NCBI RefSeq assembly: GCF_022867795.2
Contig: NZ_CP107006.1
Location: 1,674,001-1,738,000 of the forward strand
Direction: 5' to 3'
Length of the DNA: 64,000 nt
Source: Chitinophaga horti
GTDB taxonomy: Bacteria > Bacteroidota > Bacteroidia > Chitinophagales > Chitinophagaceae
Shown here: one piece after another, positions 45,518 through 55,280 of the stretch
How positions within the stretch are numbered: position 1 is the stretch's first letter
How the letters are laid out: every line of letters begins with the position of its first letter
Translations under genes and position numbers: made by a program
Notes under the pieces: generated by a model
Databases searched by the model: none
Told to the model about the DNA's origin: nothing
What the model saw: the letters and a program-made list of their open reading frames with translations, nothing else

Positions 45518-47300
45518 TGCGCTTTTTTAATATCAACCAAACATCCGTACGTATGAACCGCAAAACCGATTGGCTTAAAATATTATTGTTTATGATGGGC
45601 GTCCACAGCATGCCGGGAACTATAACCGCGCAGGATAAAGGCGGCAACTCACTTTACCAGCAAACCAGCGAAGTGAATAATATCATGGTAAAATATAACG
45701 CCGACCGGGGCAACCTGGGGCGTTTTTATTTTATCGATAATTCACCCGAACGCCGCGAACGCATGCGAACCTTGTACGAGGACTACCTGCAACAACTGTC
45801 GCCGCTCAACTTCGAAAGTTTACCGGTAGGCTCGCAGGTAGACTACCTGCTGTTCCGCCAGGATTTACAAGAACAACTGCGCCGCCTGGACGTAGAAAAG
45901 AAAGAAGTAGAGCAACTGAAAACCTGGTTCGCCTTCGCCGATGAACTGTACGTGACAGAGGCCAAACGCCGCCGTGGTGCTGAACTTGAGGCACAACCAA
46001 TGGCCTCTTCATGGCACAATATGGCGCTAACCATCAGGAAAAATATCAAACAGCTGGAAGCATCCGGCAGTATGAACATTTACCTGATCCGCCGCGGCGC
46101 AGGCATTGTAAGGGGTTTAAAGGAAGTATTGCAAACAGTAGATGCTTTCTATAAAGGTTACGACCCGTCGTACACCTGGTGGATGGCAGGCCCTGTAAAA
46201 GAATTGAACGAAGCCCTGGATGAATACGCCTCCGCCTGGAAAGCCAAAGAAAAGGCCGCACCGTCCGGTAAAGACGACGGCAGCGGTATTGTTGGTTACC
46301 CTATCGGCGACGAAGAACTCGTACGACAACTGCAACTGGAAATGATCCCTTACTCCCCGGAGGAACTGGTGGCGATCGCGAACAAGGAGTTTGCCTACTG
46401 CGATGCAGAAATGTTAAAAGCTTCCCGCGAGATGGGCTTCGGCGATAACTGGAAGGCCGCCATGGAAAAGGTAAAGAACACCTACGTGGCCCCAGGCAAA
46501 CAGCCGCAGATGATCATGCGACTCTATAATGAATCGGTTGATTTCCTGAAAAAGCACGACCTCATCACCATTCCGGCTTTGGCCGAGGAAGCCTGGTCTA
46601 TGATCATGATGACGCCGGAACGCCAGCTGGTAAACCCTTTCTTCACCGGTGGCGAAACACTGAGTATTTCCTACCCTACGAATGATATGTCAGAAGCCGA
46701 CAAACTCATGATGGCATGCGCGGCAACAATCCTCACTTTTCCCGGAGTACCGTACACCACGAACTGATCGCTGGCCACCACCTGCAAGGTTATATGGAAT
46801 CGCGCTATAAAACCTACCGCAACTTCCAGACGCCTTTCTGGATCGAAGGTTGGGCATTGTATTGGGAGATGTTATTGTGGGATATGCAATTCCCGCAATC
46901 GCCCGAAGACCGTATCGGTATGCTATTCTGGCGTATGCACCGTTGTGCACGCATTATCTTCTCGCTCAACTATCACCTCGGCAAATGGACGCCGCAGGAG
47001 TGCATCGACTTCCTGGTCGACAGAGTTGGCCACGAACGCGCAAATGCAGAAGGAGAGGTGCGTCGTTCCTTTGTCGGCGGTTATAGTCCGCTATATCAGA
47101 TCGCCTACATGATCGGCGGCCTGCAATTCTACGCCCTGCAACGCGACCTGGTCGGCCCCGGCAAATGGACGATGAAGCAGTTCCACGATGCGGTATTGCA
47201 TGAGAATAATATTCCTGTGGAAATGTTGCGGGCCATACTGACGCAGCAGCCGCTGAAGAAGGATTTTAAAACGAATTGGCGGTTTTATAAGTTGAAATAG
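45517..47300 (+). pseudogene. DUF885-family metallopeptidase-like protein interrupted by a -1 frameshift
   Basis: Two overlapping frames make one DUF885 protein of about 595 residues. Frame one (45517-46767) carries a signal peptide, best read from ATG 45553 (MNRKTDWLKILLFMMG), and the helical N-terminal domain. Frame two (about 46716-47300) carries the zinc-type motif HHELIAGHHLQGYME, EGWALYWEML, and the C-terminal part. The join lies near 46710-46722. One missing base restores a continuous reading into MRGNNPHFSRSTVHHELIAG. As read, frame one ends at 46767 without the HExxHH site. It closes the hydroxyproline operon and may have processed hydroxyproline peptides. Decay or sequence error cannot be told apart here. 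Confidence 0.82.
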
Positions 47301-47321
47301 GCTTCCCTGCTACAGATATTG

Positions 47322-47351
47322 AAAGGCATTCCGGGTTCGGAATGCCTTTTT
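47322..47351 (+). terminator. Rho-independent terminator of the hydroxyproline operon
   Basis: AAAGGCATTCCG (47322-47333) pairs perfectly with CGGAATGCCTTT (47338-47349) around a GGTT loop, and the T-run continues to 47351. It lies 22 bp after the DUF885 stop. Confidence 0.9.
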
Positions 47352-47363
47352 GCTATACGGGCC

Positions 47364-47456
47364 GTATATCCATCCTATATCCATCGTATATGCTAATCTT
47401 CTGAAACCCGAGCCCCTGCGCATGGTGTATAGAGAATCACTATAGGATGGATATAC
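47364..47456. repeat. 16-bp inverted repeat with internal direct repeat, between convergent operons
   Basis: GTATATCCATCCTATA (47364-47379) recurs exactly inverted at 47441-47456. TATATCCATC is also directly repeated at 47365 and 47376 (11-bp period). The 61 bp between the arms hold no ORF. The element is flanked by the two terminators. It may be a remnant mobile or palindromic element or a protein-binding array. Confidence 0.6.
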
Positions 47457-47492
47457 CCTCGCCCCTGGTAGCCTATCTTTTTCGTGGCGAAT

Positions 47493-47526
47493 AAAAAAAC
47501 GGGCTGCCTCAACCCGAGACAGCCCG
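47493..47526 (-). terminator. Rho-independent terminator of the GH2 operon
   Basis: Read on the minus strand, GGGCTGTCTC and GAGGCAGCCC (one G-T pair) form a hairpin with loop GGGTT, followed by seven T (47499-47493). It lies about 20 bp after the GH2 stop at 47546. Confidence 0.85.
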
Positions 47527-47545
47527 CATCTATCAAAGGATATGA

Positions 47546-50362
47546 CTATTGATACAACGCCTTCACACTCGCCGCATCTAATGCTACGGCAGGATTGAAC
47601 GCTGCACCTTTCATGTATTCTGTAATGCTGTAGTACAACTGTTTCGCCGCCGGACGTTGGTCCAGGTTGCTTTCCAGGTCGATGGAGGTAACGAGCAGTT
47701 TGCCTTTACCGATCTTACCTTCGAACACCAGGCCGAGTTTTCTCGATTCGAACCAGGTGTCGATGAGTTGAACGGAAGGACGCAGGTTGGCCGGGAGACC
47801 TTTCAGGTGCATGGTTTGCGCGGTATGCAAAATGTCCCACCATTGCCAGTTGCTGTGGTATTCAGTTGGGAACTGGCGCAACATGGGCGAAGACGGGTTA
47901 CACAGGATGCCGAGTGTATGCGGTGCCTGGTAGGTCGTCCATTCAGTGTTCCAGAATACGGTGGACATGCCCGCTTGTATAGCTGCACCACCGGCTTTGG
48001 TGATCTTGCCATTCAGCATCAGCAGTACTTTTGCACCGCCTTCCAGTTTGGCGATTACGTCAGGTGTGAGTTCTTTCGCGATGATAATATCGCTGGACGG
48101 CGTAGGATTGAGGGTGGATGGGTATACCCAGAAGTCCCAGTCATTCACGCCAAGGCCTTTCACAGTTATCTCCAGGTTCAGTTTAGCGGCCTGTTTGATG
48201 CCCGCCAGGTCGAAGGAGATTTGTCCCGCCGGGTTGTTGTTGCTGCGTTTTAGGTCTGCCTGCAACGTGCCGCTCGCCAGTACTTTCTTTTGCAGATCGG
48301 TGATGCGCCAGGTAAGGTTTGCGTTAGGTACGCCGGATTTTCCAAAGTGAGAAACCTGAACGTTTGCGCTAAACTTTTCGTTGTTCATCCAGGTGAACTT
48401 GGGCATTAGCGCCAGCGGTACGGTGGCGGATGCAAAACGGTGATATTCGGCTGGTGTGCAATATGGTTTGCTGTTCCAGAACGGGTCCAGTACGCCAACG
48501 AGGGCGGTGCCTTGTCCGGGAAAATCGTGGAGGTCCAGCAATTGGTAGCCGGCGTAGCCCGTGCGCATACCGGCTTCGATATCTGCTTTATAACATAACA
48601 CCTGCAATTTGCCGGAAGCCATGAGGAACTCGCGCTCCTGGGACTGAAGGTTTTCTTTTTTAAGAAACTCACGGAAGATGTCGAAGTTACGTGCCTGCAA
48701 CAGGCCTGTATATTTCTTCGTTTCAGAAAAGTCCGGGTACACGCACCACTGGCCAATCTCATGGGCAACCATCGGTATTTCTTTGCCGAGATACTGATTG
48801 ATGCCGTTCACTTTCGCGGTGAAATCAAATTGGGTGTTAGGGATTTTGGCATTGATCACACTCTTCACCCCTTCACCCCATGCCTGAATGCGCGGATCTG
48901 GCGTTACGTGGTAATCGTTACCCTTCAGCGCAGGCCAGCCGGAACCTGCCGTATAAAGACGGCGGTTGTCGAGCTTACGCCAGTATTCCACTTGTGCTGC
49001 CAGGTAAGCATCCTTCTTCTCGCCAGCAGGTTCGTTGCCGTGGATCAGCATGCAGAACGACGGGTGGTTGCCGTAAGCGTCGATGATGCGTTGTGCCTCG
49101 TTGTACAGGTAGCCATCAATCGAATGACCATCGCCCACACTGGCCCATGCATCTACTTCTACAGAAAGATAAACGCCATACTTGTCAGCCGCAGCAAATG
49201 CTGCTTCCGGTGGACACCAGGAGTGGAAACGCAGGTGGTTAAGGCCATGCGCCTGCATAATGCGGTAGATGCGACCCCAGGCAGCAGTGTCCGTAGGCGG
49301 ATAACCGGTCAGCGGGAAAATCGCACACTCCAGCGTTCCACGCAGGAACACGGGCTCGCCATTGATGGTGATCTTGTCTTTACTCGTACCCACACTGCGC
49401 ATGCCGAAACGCGTGCGGCTTACATCCTTGCTGCGGGCGGTTTGCCAGGTGGCCGACAATTCATATAAAGCGGGAGAGAATTCGTCCCATGTTTTGAAAT
49501 GATTGCCCATGGCATAGGTAAGCGTTACAACGCTGTCGCCTGCACGTAAATCATTGTTCATAGCCGGTAACGAAGCTCCTGTACCGACCGGCTTCACAGC
49601 CAGACCGAGTTTGTCACCCGCCATGGCAGCACGGCCGAGTTTTACAGTCACCTTCACTTGTTTCGCTGCCAGATCAGGATATACTTGAATGTTTTTGATA
49701 AAAGCCGTCGGACTAGCTTCCAGCTTGATGTCTCCCACAATACCATTCCACGTACCCTGGGTCTGATCGCTGGCGCTGTGGGCGTTAATACCTACTTCGG
49801 TGAGATAGCGGTTGTCTACGCGAATGGACAATTTGTGTTTACCAGGAGCAAGTGCGCTCAGGTCATACACGTGTGGTGTGGCCAGGCTGCTGTCGGCTCC
49901 CATTGGCTGGTCGTCGACAAATACGGTAGTACCCCAGTGACAACGTTCAAGTGAAAGTGCGATGTGTTGTCCCTTCCAGGCAGCCGGTATGTCAATGCTG
50001 CGCTGGTACCAGGCGGCACCCACATAGTATTTTACGGGTGTAAGCCAGAACGGGAACTTGAAGTTGGCGTCGGTGCGGTAAGGGGCGTATTTGTCCTGTT
50101 CCAGGAAACGTTCTGTTCCTCTTTCGCCGACCCATTTTGTTCTTACAGATGGATTGTCTCCATAACCTTGCGATTGCATGGCACCGGGCAGTTTCACCGG
50201 GTCGGTGAAGGATTGGGTATACCATCGTTGTGTAATGCCTTCATCGTTCCGGTCTATCCGGAAACGCCACTGTCCCGCGAGTGACAGCTGCTGTTGCGCG
50301 TTTACGATGCCGCCGAGCAGTAATGCGAACAGTAAGCCGGTAATGCGTTTATTCATAATCAT
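47546..50362 (-). CDS. GH2-family glycoside hydrolase (secreted)
   Basis: 938 residues: signal peptide (ITGLLFALLLGGIVNAQ), sugar-binding jelly-roll (about 25-215; SLAGQWRFRID, YQRSIDIPAAWKGQHIALSL), Ig-like domain, and a TIM barrel. The acid/base Glu is in LIHGNEPAGEK and the nucleophile Glu in MVAHEIGQWCVYP. A long C-terminal extension (about 660-938) resembles beta-sandwich domains. Specificity (beta-galactosidase, beta-glucuronidase or other) cannot be set by eye. It is the last gene of the DUF5107/porter operon (18-bp gap), so it probably acts on arabinogalactan-type side chains. Confidence 0.88.
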   Translation of the reverse strand: MIMNKRITGLLFALLLGGIVNAQQQLSLAGQWRFRIDRNDEGITQRWYTQSFTDPVKLPGAMQSQGYGDNPSVRTKWVGERGTERFLEQDKYAPYRTDANFKFPFWLTPVKYYVGAAWYQRSIDIPAAWKGQHIALSLERCHWGTTVFVDDQPMGADSSLATPHVYDLSALAPGKHKLSIRVDNRYLTEVGINAHSASDQTQGTWNGIVGDIKLEASPTAFIKNIQVYPDLAAKQVKVTVKLGRAAMAGDKLGLAVKPVGTGASLPAMNNDLRAGDSVVTLTYAMGNHFKTWDEFSPALYELSATWQTARSKDVSRTRFGMRSVGTSKDKITINGEPVFLRGTLECAIFPLTGYPPTDTAAWGRIYRIMQAHGLNHLRFHSWCPPEAAFAAADKYGVYLSVEVDAWASVGDGHSIDGYLYNEAQRIIDAYGNHPSFCMLIHGNEPAGEKKDAYLAAQVEYWRKLDNRRLYTAGSGWPALKGNDYHVTPDPRIQAWGEGVKSVINAKIPNTQFDFTAKVNGINQYLGKEIPMVAHEIGQWCVYPDFSETKKYTGLLQARNFDIFREFLKKENLQSQEREFLMASGKLQVLCYKADIEAGMRTGYAGYQLLDLHDFPGQGTALVGVLDPFWNSKPYCTPAEYHRFASATVPLALMPKFTWMNNEKFSANVQVSHFGKSGVPNANLTWRITDLQKKVLASGTLQADLKRSNNNPAGQISFDLAGIKQAAKLNLEITVKGLGVNDWDFWVYPSTLNPTPSSDIIIAKELTPDVIAKLEGGAKVLLMLNGKITKAGGAAIQAGMSTVFWNTEWTTYQAPHTLGILCNPSSPMLRQFPTEYHSNWQWWDILHTAQTMHLKGLPANLRPSVQLIDTWFESRKLGLVFEGKIGKGKLLVTSIDLESNLDQRPAAKQLYYSITEYMKGAAFNPAVALDAASVKALYQ

Positions 50363-50380
50363 AACGTTTAAAAAAGTCTG

Positions 50381-51727
50381 TTAATGTCCTATCGGTGCGC
50401 CCAGCTGTTCCAGCGTACGGCCTTTCGTTTCCTTTACTTTACGCCTGATAAACAGGAAGCCCAGCAGGCAAATGCCACTATACAAGTAGAATGGTCCGTA
50501 AGTGCCCAGTACTTCCGATAAGATCGGGAACGTAAACACGAGCACGAAGTACGCCAGCCATAGCGCAACTATCGCTACGGAGGATGCGAGCCCACGGATA
50601 TGGTTCGGGAATATCTCTGAAATGATGACCCAGGTAACTGGCGCCAGGGAAGTGGCGTATAAAGCTATCGCGATCAATACCACGAGTGATACCGCGCCTG
50701 CCGGGGCAGATGACTGTAACAGTAACGACAGCACGAGGTATACGATCGTCAGTCCAAGCGAACCCGCCAGCATCAAGGGACGCCGGCCGAGTTTATCCAC
50801 CTGCCACATGGCCACGATGGTGAACACGAGGTTCACGGTGCCGATAGCCACGGTCTCGAACAACTGCCTGTCCAGGTTCGCCCCCACCGATTCAAAAATG
50901 GTAGAGGTATAATTGAACACCACATTGATCCCGCATAGCTGCTGAAACACAGCCAATGTCATTCCAATGATCACCATCGGCCTCACACTTTTCTCGAACA
51001 CCGCACTAAAGGCCGGACGTGTTTCACTTTGCAAGGGCTGCAAAACACCTGCAGCCGTATCACTGGCAAATGTGTCTCCACCTATCTTACGCAGGATGCG
51101 CATCGCTTCATCACGCCGGCCGACGGTGAGCAGCCAGCGCGGACTTTCAGGCAGCCAGCATACGCCGGCGAAAAACAGGAGGGAGGGGATCGCACCCAGA
51201 CCAAACATCCAGCGCCATGCCTCCGGACCATTGTCCGCCAGTTGGTAGTTGACGAGATTTGTAATAAGAATACCTGTTACAATCGTTAACTGGTTGATCG
51301 CCACGTTACGGCCGCGAACATGCGCTGGCGATACTTCGGCGATGTACATCGGACTAAGCATAGAAGCCATGCCCACCCCAATGCCCGCCGCAAATCGCAT
51401 AGCGATAAACACTGATAATGTTTGTGAAAAGGCCATGCCCAATGAAGACGCGGCGAAGATGAGCGCCGCCAGCATGAGCCCGGGTTTACGGCCTTTACGG
51501 TCGGCCAGCGCGCCGGCCAGTAAACAACCAGCGATGCAACCTAGTGCCAGGGAGCCGGTTAAGAAGCCTTCCCACCAGGAATTGAGTCCAAATTCTGTTC
51601 GCAGGAACGGCAGTGCGCCGGAAATTACAGCAAAGTCGAACCCAAACAGGTAGCCGCCCAGGGCGGAGATGAAGGATATGCCGATAATGTAAGCCGTGTT
51701 ATAACGATGTGTCGTGCTTATTTGCAT
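50381..51727 (-). CDS. MFS sugar porter
   Basis: 448-residue, 12-segment proton/sugar symporter of the sugar-porter group. Its signatures are ALADRKGRKPGLMLA, RFAAGIGVGMASMLSPMYIAE, LPESPRWL, and DKLGRRPLMLAGS in the second half. Members include xylose and arabinose transporters. Encoded between the DUF5107 protein (9 bp) and GH2 (18 bp), it probably imports the sugar released by these proteins. Confidence 0.93.
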   Translation of the reverse strand: MQISTTHRYNTAYIIGISFISALGGYLFGFDFAVISGALPFLRTEFGLNSWWEGFLTGSLALGCIAGCLLAGALADRKGRKPGLMLAALIFAASSLGMAFSQTLSVFIAMRFAAGIGVGMASMLSPMYIAEVSPAHVRGRNVAINQLTIVTGILITNLVNYQLADNGPEAWRWMFGLGAIPSLLFFAGVCWLPESPRWLLTVGRRDEAMRILRKIGGDTFASDTAAGVLQPLQSETRPAFSAVFEKSVRPMVIIGMTLAVFQQLCGINVVFNYTSTIFESVGANLDRQLFETVAIGTVNLVFTIVAMWQVDKLGRRPLMLAGSLGLTIVYLVLSLLLQSSAPAGAVSLVVLIAIALYATSLAPVTWVIISEIFPNHIRGLASSVAIVALWLAYFVLVFTFPILSEVLGTYGPFYLYSGICLLGFLFIRRKVKETKGRTLEQLGAPIGH

Positions 51728-51736
51728 AACGGTGGA

Positions 51737-54700
51737 TTAGTGATGGATCGTTTGTAAGCGATGGCGGTTCAGCCATGCCTGGTGTATGAGTGCGCCGAGA
51801 TGGTTTACATCTTTCGACAGCACCTCTTCGAATAATGTTGCTGCTTTGGATTCGTAGGAGGCATCCCCGCTCAAAGCGTGCCCAAGATAGCCAAGCGCCG
51901 TCATATACAGGCAGTGTATCCTGTTTTTCAGGTCCAGGTCGGCATCAAATACCAGCAGGTCCGGCAGCGATACCGCGAAGTAGTCGATCTCGATCTTGTC
52001 GTTCAGGTGCTGCTGACCAAAGGCGATGAGGGAATCGAATACATCCGCTGCACGTTGCTGCTCGCCGAGTTTATGGCTCGCCAGTCCGCGGTAGAATATT
52101 TTATCCGGCTGCGGATCGTTGTAAAATATTGCCTGTGCAGGTTGCGTGTTGCCTGCTGCCGCCTGCTGCCAGCTTTCCGTTGCACCCGTGGTATTACCAA
52201 GCAACGCCAGTGCTTCGCCTTTCAGGTAGAATAAGTCGTTTTCCGGTGTGCCGGAGATCTTGCCTTCACCCAGGTTTTCAGGGAACTGTGCCGCTTTCTC
52301 CAGCTCGTCCAGAGCGGCTTGTGGTTTACCGTCTGCCAGGTGTAGCTTCGCCAGTTCCAGGTGGCTTACCAGGTACTGACCAGTGACCTTGCCTTCCCCG
52401 CCTTCCCATGGGTGAAAACGCTTCGCATCCAGGGTAGTAGCGGCTTCGGCGAAGTGGGAGCGTTGGTTCAGCAGGATCACGTACTCCAGGTAAAGATCGT
52501 CACGTTGCTGCAACAGGCCGGGGTGGGCCGACAGGCGGCGATAACGCTCCTCTGTTGGTGTATTTTTTCTTTTATGCAGCTGATCCAGTTCCATGAATAC
52601 GCGGGCGTCGTTCTCGTTCAGGCGGAATGCCTGTTCCATCAGCGCAAGCGCTCTCTCCGGATTGCGTTGTTTGTTAAACATCGCCAGCGACAGGTTGCGG
52701 TATACCGTGGGAATGCCCGTTCCCAAAGCGATTGCCTGTTCCCAGCAATGCACCGCATCTTCCGACAACTTTTTATCATACCAAAGGTTGCCCAGGTAGT
52801 AGTAAGCGGGTGCTGCCGGCGCTATCTCTAACACATACTGTAATGCTAGCGCGTCTTCCACGCGGTGTGGGAAACAGTAATCGTGCGATGCCGCATGGCC
52901 TTGGCTGGCATAGTTTACAGCGGCTTCCGTATTGCCTTGTTTACCGGATATCCATGCCAGGTAGTAGTAACATAAGGGAGATGCGTCGTTCGTGTTACGG
53001 AGATGCGTGAGCAACAGTTCCGTTGCCTCTTCATACAGTCCCGCATATACGTAGTCGATACTGTATTCCAGCAGCGTGTGCATCCAGTTGCGGGAGCGCT
53101 CCAGCAGCAATGGTAATGCCTGCGCATCATGCATGCAGTGTAATTCGAACAGGCAGCCGTAGTTAAACGGATCTATCTCCAGCGACGCCTGTATCCATTC
53201 CTTTGCTGCTTGCTCACCCGCCGTTTTACGCAGCAATGCTGCTTTGAGGTGACGCGCGGTGTGACTATGCCAGTTGCGTACCAGCGACTTTTCAACGAAA
53301 GCTAATGCCTCGCTCCATTGCCGGCGGCGGCTCGCAATACGCGCCAGTTGCAGGAAACCTGCATGCTGCCAGGCGTCGTTCCAGGTGGATTTATAAAATG
53401 CACTGTAAGCCTCTTCTGTTTTATCCTGCCACAGCAGGCTCCAGCCAAGGTGATAATAGCTTTCACCATCGTATGGATTGGGATTACGGTAAGTAGCCGT
53501 CGTGATCGCCGCCCGCAGGAAAGGCTCTGCCAACGCAGGTTTCGCCTTACGCAGCAGTCGCAGGCCCATGGCCGTATTACAACGGATGTCGCCCGCATCG
53601 CGGCGCAGCGCCTCTTCGTAGTAGTCCGCAGCATCATAAGTTGCGTGGCGGTATTGCTCGATGTGCTGACCCGTCAGGAATAATTGTTCGTTGTTCACTA
53701 CGTCTGCCGGCTTCAAAGCCGCTGCAGCGGCTGGTGGCAATTCTTTTTCAACCAGCGGTGCAGCCTGGTAGGCCACCAGTATTGTGTTGGTCGACAGGTC
53801 GCGTACTTCGAGCAATAAGGTGTCTGTATTGGTGTTGACAGGTAACGTAACCGCAGTGATGTAAGGCTGCATCGGCGAGCCTTTGGTTTCTTCCTGGTGA
53901 AGCGCCTGTTTGCCGCTGCGTAAAGTGATGGCCACTTCGTTATATACGGCTGTGAAGTGTATTTTGATAAGCGCCTCCCGGCCGTTGATTTCCAGCCCGG
54001 CTGCAGCTTCTTTGGTCGCGTTTTTCACCACGCCCACCTCGCGGTAAGGCATAAAGTACTGCACAAACTCCTTCTGCTCAAACGGCTGAATCCAGGAAAA
54101 GTCCGGTTGGTTATCGGTAAACATGCCCGTCATCAGTTCGATGTACGGACCGTCTTCGTCTGTCAGGTTGCGGTCCCATGCTTGTCCAAAATCGCCATGG
54201 CCCCAGGTCCATTGTTTTTTTCCGGGGGAGATGTGATGATCTGCTACGTGCAGTAACCCGCCACCAGTGTCATGTTCGTACCCGCCGATGAAGTTATATT
54301 CGGATGCTACGGCCATATAAGAGGTAGGTACCGGGATGTTTTTATACCGGGAAATATCGGTGCCCGGTGAATAGTCTACTTTATAGTAAGTGCCTTTAGC
54401 GATCGGGAACGAGGATACGTCGCGGCGGCCGTGGTCAAACACGGCGTATACATCCGGCGGAAAAATGGATTGATACCAGTCGTTCACTTTCACTGCCGGG
54501 TTGGCCCACCACAGGAAGGTTTGCGGGAATGGCGTACGGTTATACAGCTTGCCGGTTATTTCCAGGTAGGCTTTTCCCGGATGCAACGTGAAGCCCACCA
54601 TGCCTTTTGTGCGGAACATCAGTTCCACTTCATTCACCCAACACGTAGCGCTGCCATCTTCATTCTGTTTAATTGTAAAGTCCACAGGATCAAACGTACT

Positions 54701-55078
54701 CGGACGGTGGTGTTGGGGCCAGTTAAACTCGATGCCGCCAGATATCCACGGGCCTGTAAGACCAACCAGCGCCGGTTTTATTACCTGGTTGTAATAAATG
54801 AAGTGGCGTTCTTTCACCTTATCATACGCCATCTGAATACGGCCGCCCAATTGCGGCAGTACCATAATACGCAGGAACTCGTTCTCCAGGAAAACCGCGG
54901 TGTACTCCTGGTCCTGTTTCTCGTCATAGATCTTGTCGATTACCGCATGCGGATACACCACGCCACTGCTGCCCTGGTATACGCGCTTTTCAAGAAACAT
55001 TGGATTTTTATCTGGTTTCCCAACGGGATAAGTGGGAATCGTGACCGCCTCGGTCCATATTTTAACGTGTGAATCCAT
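51737..55078 (-). CDS. DUF5107-domain protein with C-terminal TPR repeats
   Basis: About 1113 residues. The N-terminal third (about 1-390) is DUF5107, an aldose-epimerase-like beta-sandwich (LPQLGGRIQMAYDKVKERHF, GGIEFNWPQHHRPSTFDPVD). The rest (about 450-1100) is an array of TPR-like repeats (YYHLGWSLLWQDKTEEAYSA, ALALMEQAFRLNENDARVFM). No signal peptide is seen. DUF5107 proteins recur in arabinose and other plant-glycan loci of Bacteroidota, but their activity is unknown to me. ATG 55078 (MDSHVKIWTEA) is preferred; an in-frame start at 55108 would add ten residues. First gene of the three-gene operon. Confidence 0.87.
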   Translation of the reverse strand: MDSHVKIWTEAVTIPTYPVGKPDKNPMFLEKRVYQGSSGVVYPHAVIDKIYDEKQDQEYTAVFLENEFLRIMVLPQLGGRIQMAYDKVKERHFIYYNQVIKPALVGLTGPWISGGIEFNWPQHHRPSTFDPVDFTIKQNEDGSATCWVNEVELMFRTKGMVGFTLHPGKAYLEITGKLYNRTPFPQTFLWWANPAVKVNDWYQSIFPPDVYAVFDHGRRDVSSFPIAKGTYYKVDYSPGTDISRYKNIPVPTSYMAVASEYNFIGGYEHDTGGGLLHVADHHISPGKKQWTWGHGDFGQAWDRNLTDEDGPYIELMTGMFTDNQPDFSWIQPFEQKEFVQYFMPYREVGVVKNATKEAAAGLEINGREALIKIHFTAVYNEVAITLRSGKQALHQEETKGSPMQPYITAVTLPVNTNTDTLLLEVRDLSTNTILVAYQAAPLVEKELPPAAAAALKPADVVNNEQLFLTGQHIEQYRHATYDAADYYEEALRRDAGDIRCNTAMGLRLLRKAKPALAEPFLRAAITTATYRNPNPYDGESYYHLGWSLLWQDKTEEAYSAFYKSTWNDAWQHAGFLQLARIASRRRQWSEALAFVEKSLVRNWHSHTARHLKAALLRKTAGEQAAKEWIQASLEIDPFNYGCLFELHCMHDAQALPLLLERSRNWMHTLLEYSIDYVYAGLYEEATELLLTHLRNTNDASPLCYYYLAWISGKQGNTEAAVNYASQGHAASHDYCFPHRVEDALALQYVLEIAPAAPAYYYLGNLWYDKKLSEDAVHCWEQAIALGTGIPTVYRNLSLAMFNKQRNPERALALMEQAFRLNENDARVFMELDQLHKRKNTPTEERYRRLSAHPGLLQQRDDLYLEYVILLNQRSHFAEAATTLDAKRFHPWEGGEGKVTGQYLVSHLELAKLHLADGKPQAALDELEKAAQFPENLGEGKISGTPENDLFYLKGEALALLGNTTGATESWQQAAAGNTQPAQAIFYNDPQPDKIFYRGLASHKLGEQQRAADVFDSLIAFGQQHLNDKIEIDYFAVSLPDLLVFDADLDLKNRIHCLYMTALGYLGHALSGDASYESKAATLFEEVLSKDVNHLGALIHQAWLNRHRLQTIHH

Positions 55079-55198
55079 CTGCCTGTAATTAAAGAAGTAC
55101 TCCTGCAAATAAAGCAGGTTTACCTTTAAAAGGCAGCGACGATATGATTATTTTTGTGGACTTTCTTACTATTAGCCCGGACGCCGCACCGTAGTGTG

Positions 55199-55264
55199 TC
55201 AGGTACGATTAATCGATCGCCCGGCGTTGTCGATTGCCCGCTGCAGGCTGTCCATTACCGACAT
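55199..55264 (-). repeat. Degenerate second copy of the M61 peptidase gene 3' end
   Basis: Downstream of the M61 stop (55281), the minus strand reads MSVMDSLQRAIDNAGRSINRT-stop. It mirrors the true end MPGMDSLQRAINRSWVVD-stop. Over about 39 aligned bases the differences are mostly third-position changes. The remnant has no upstream coding sequence of its own. It resembles the fecR tails at 30616-30791. Confidence 0.7.
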
Positions 55265-55280
55265 GTGTGCGCAAAATGGG

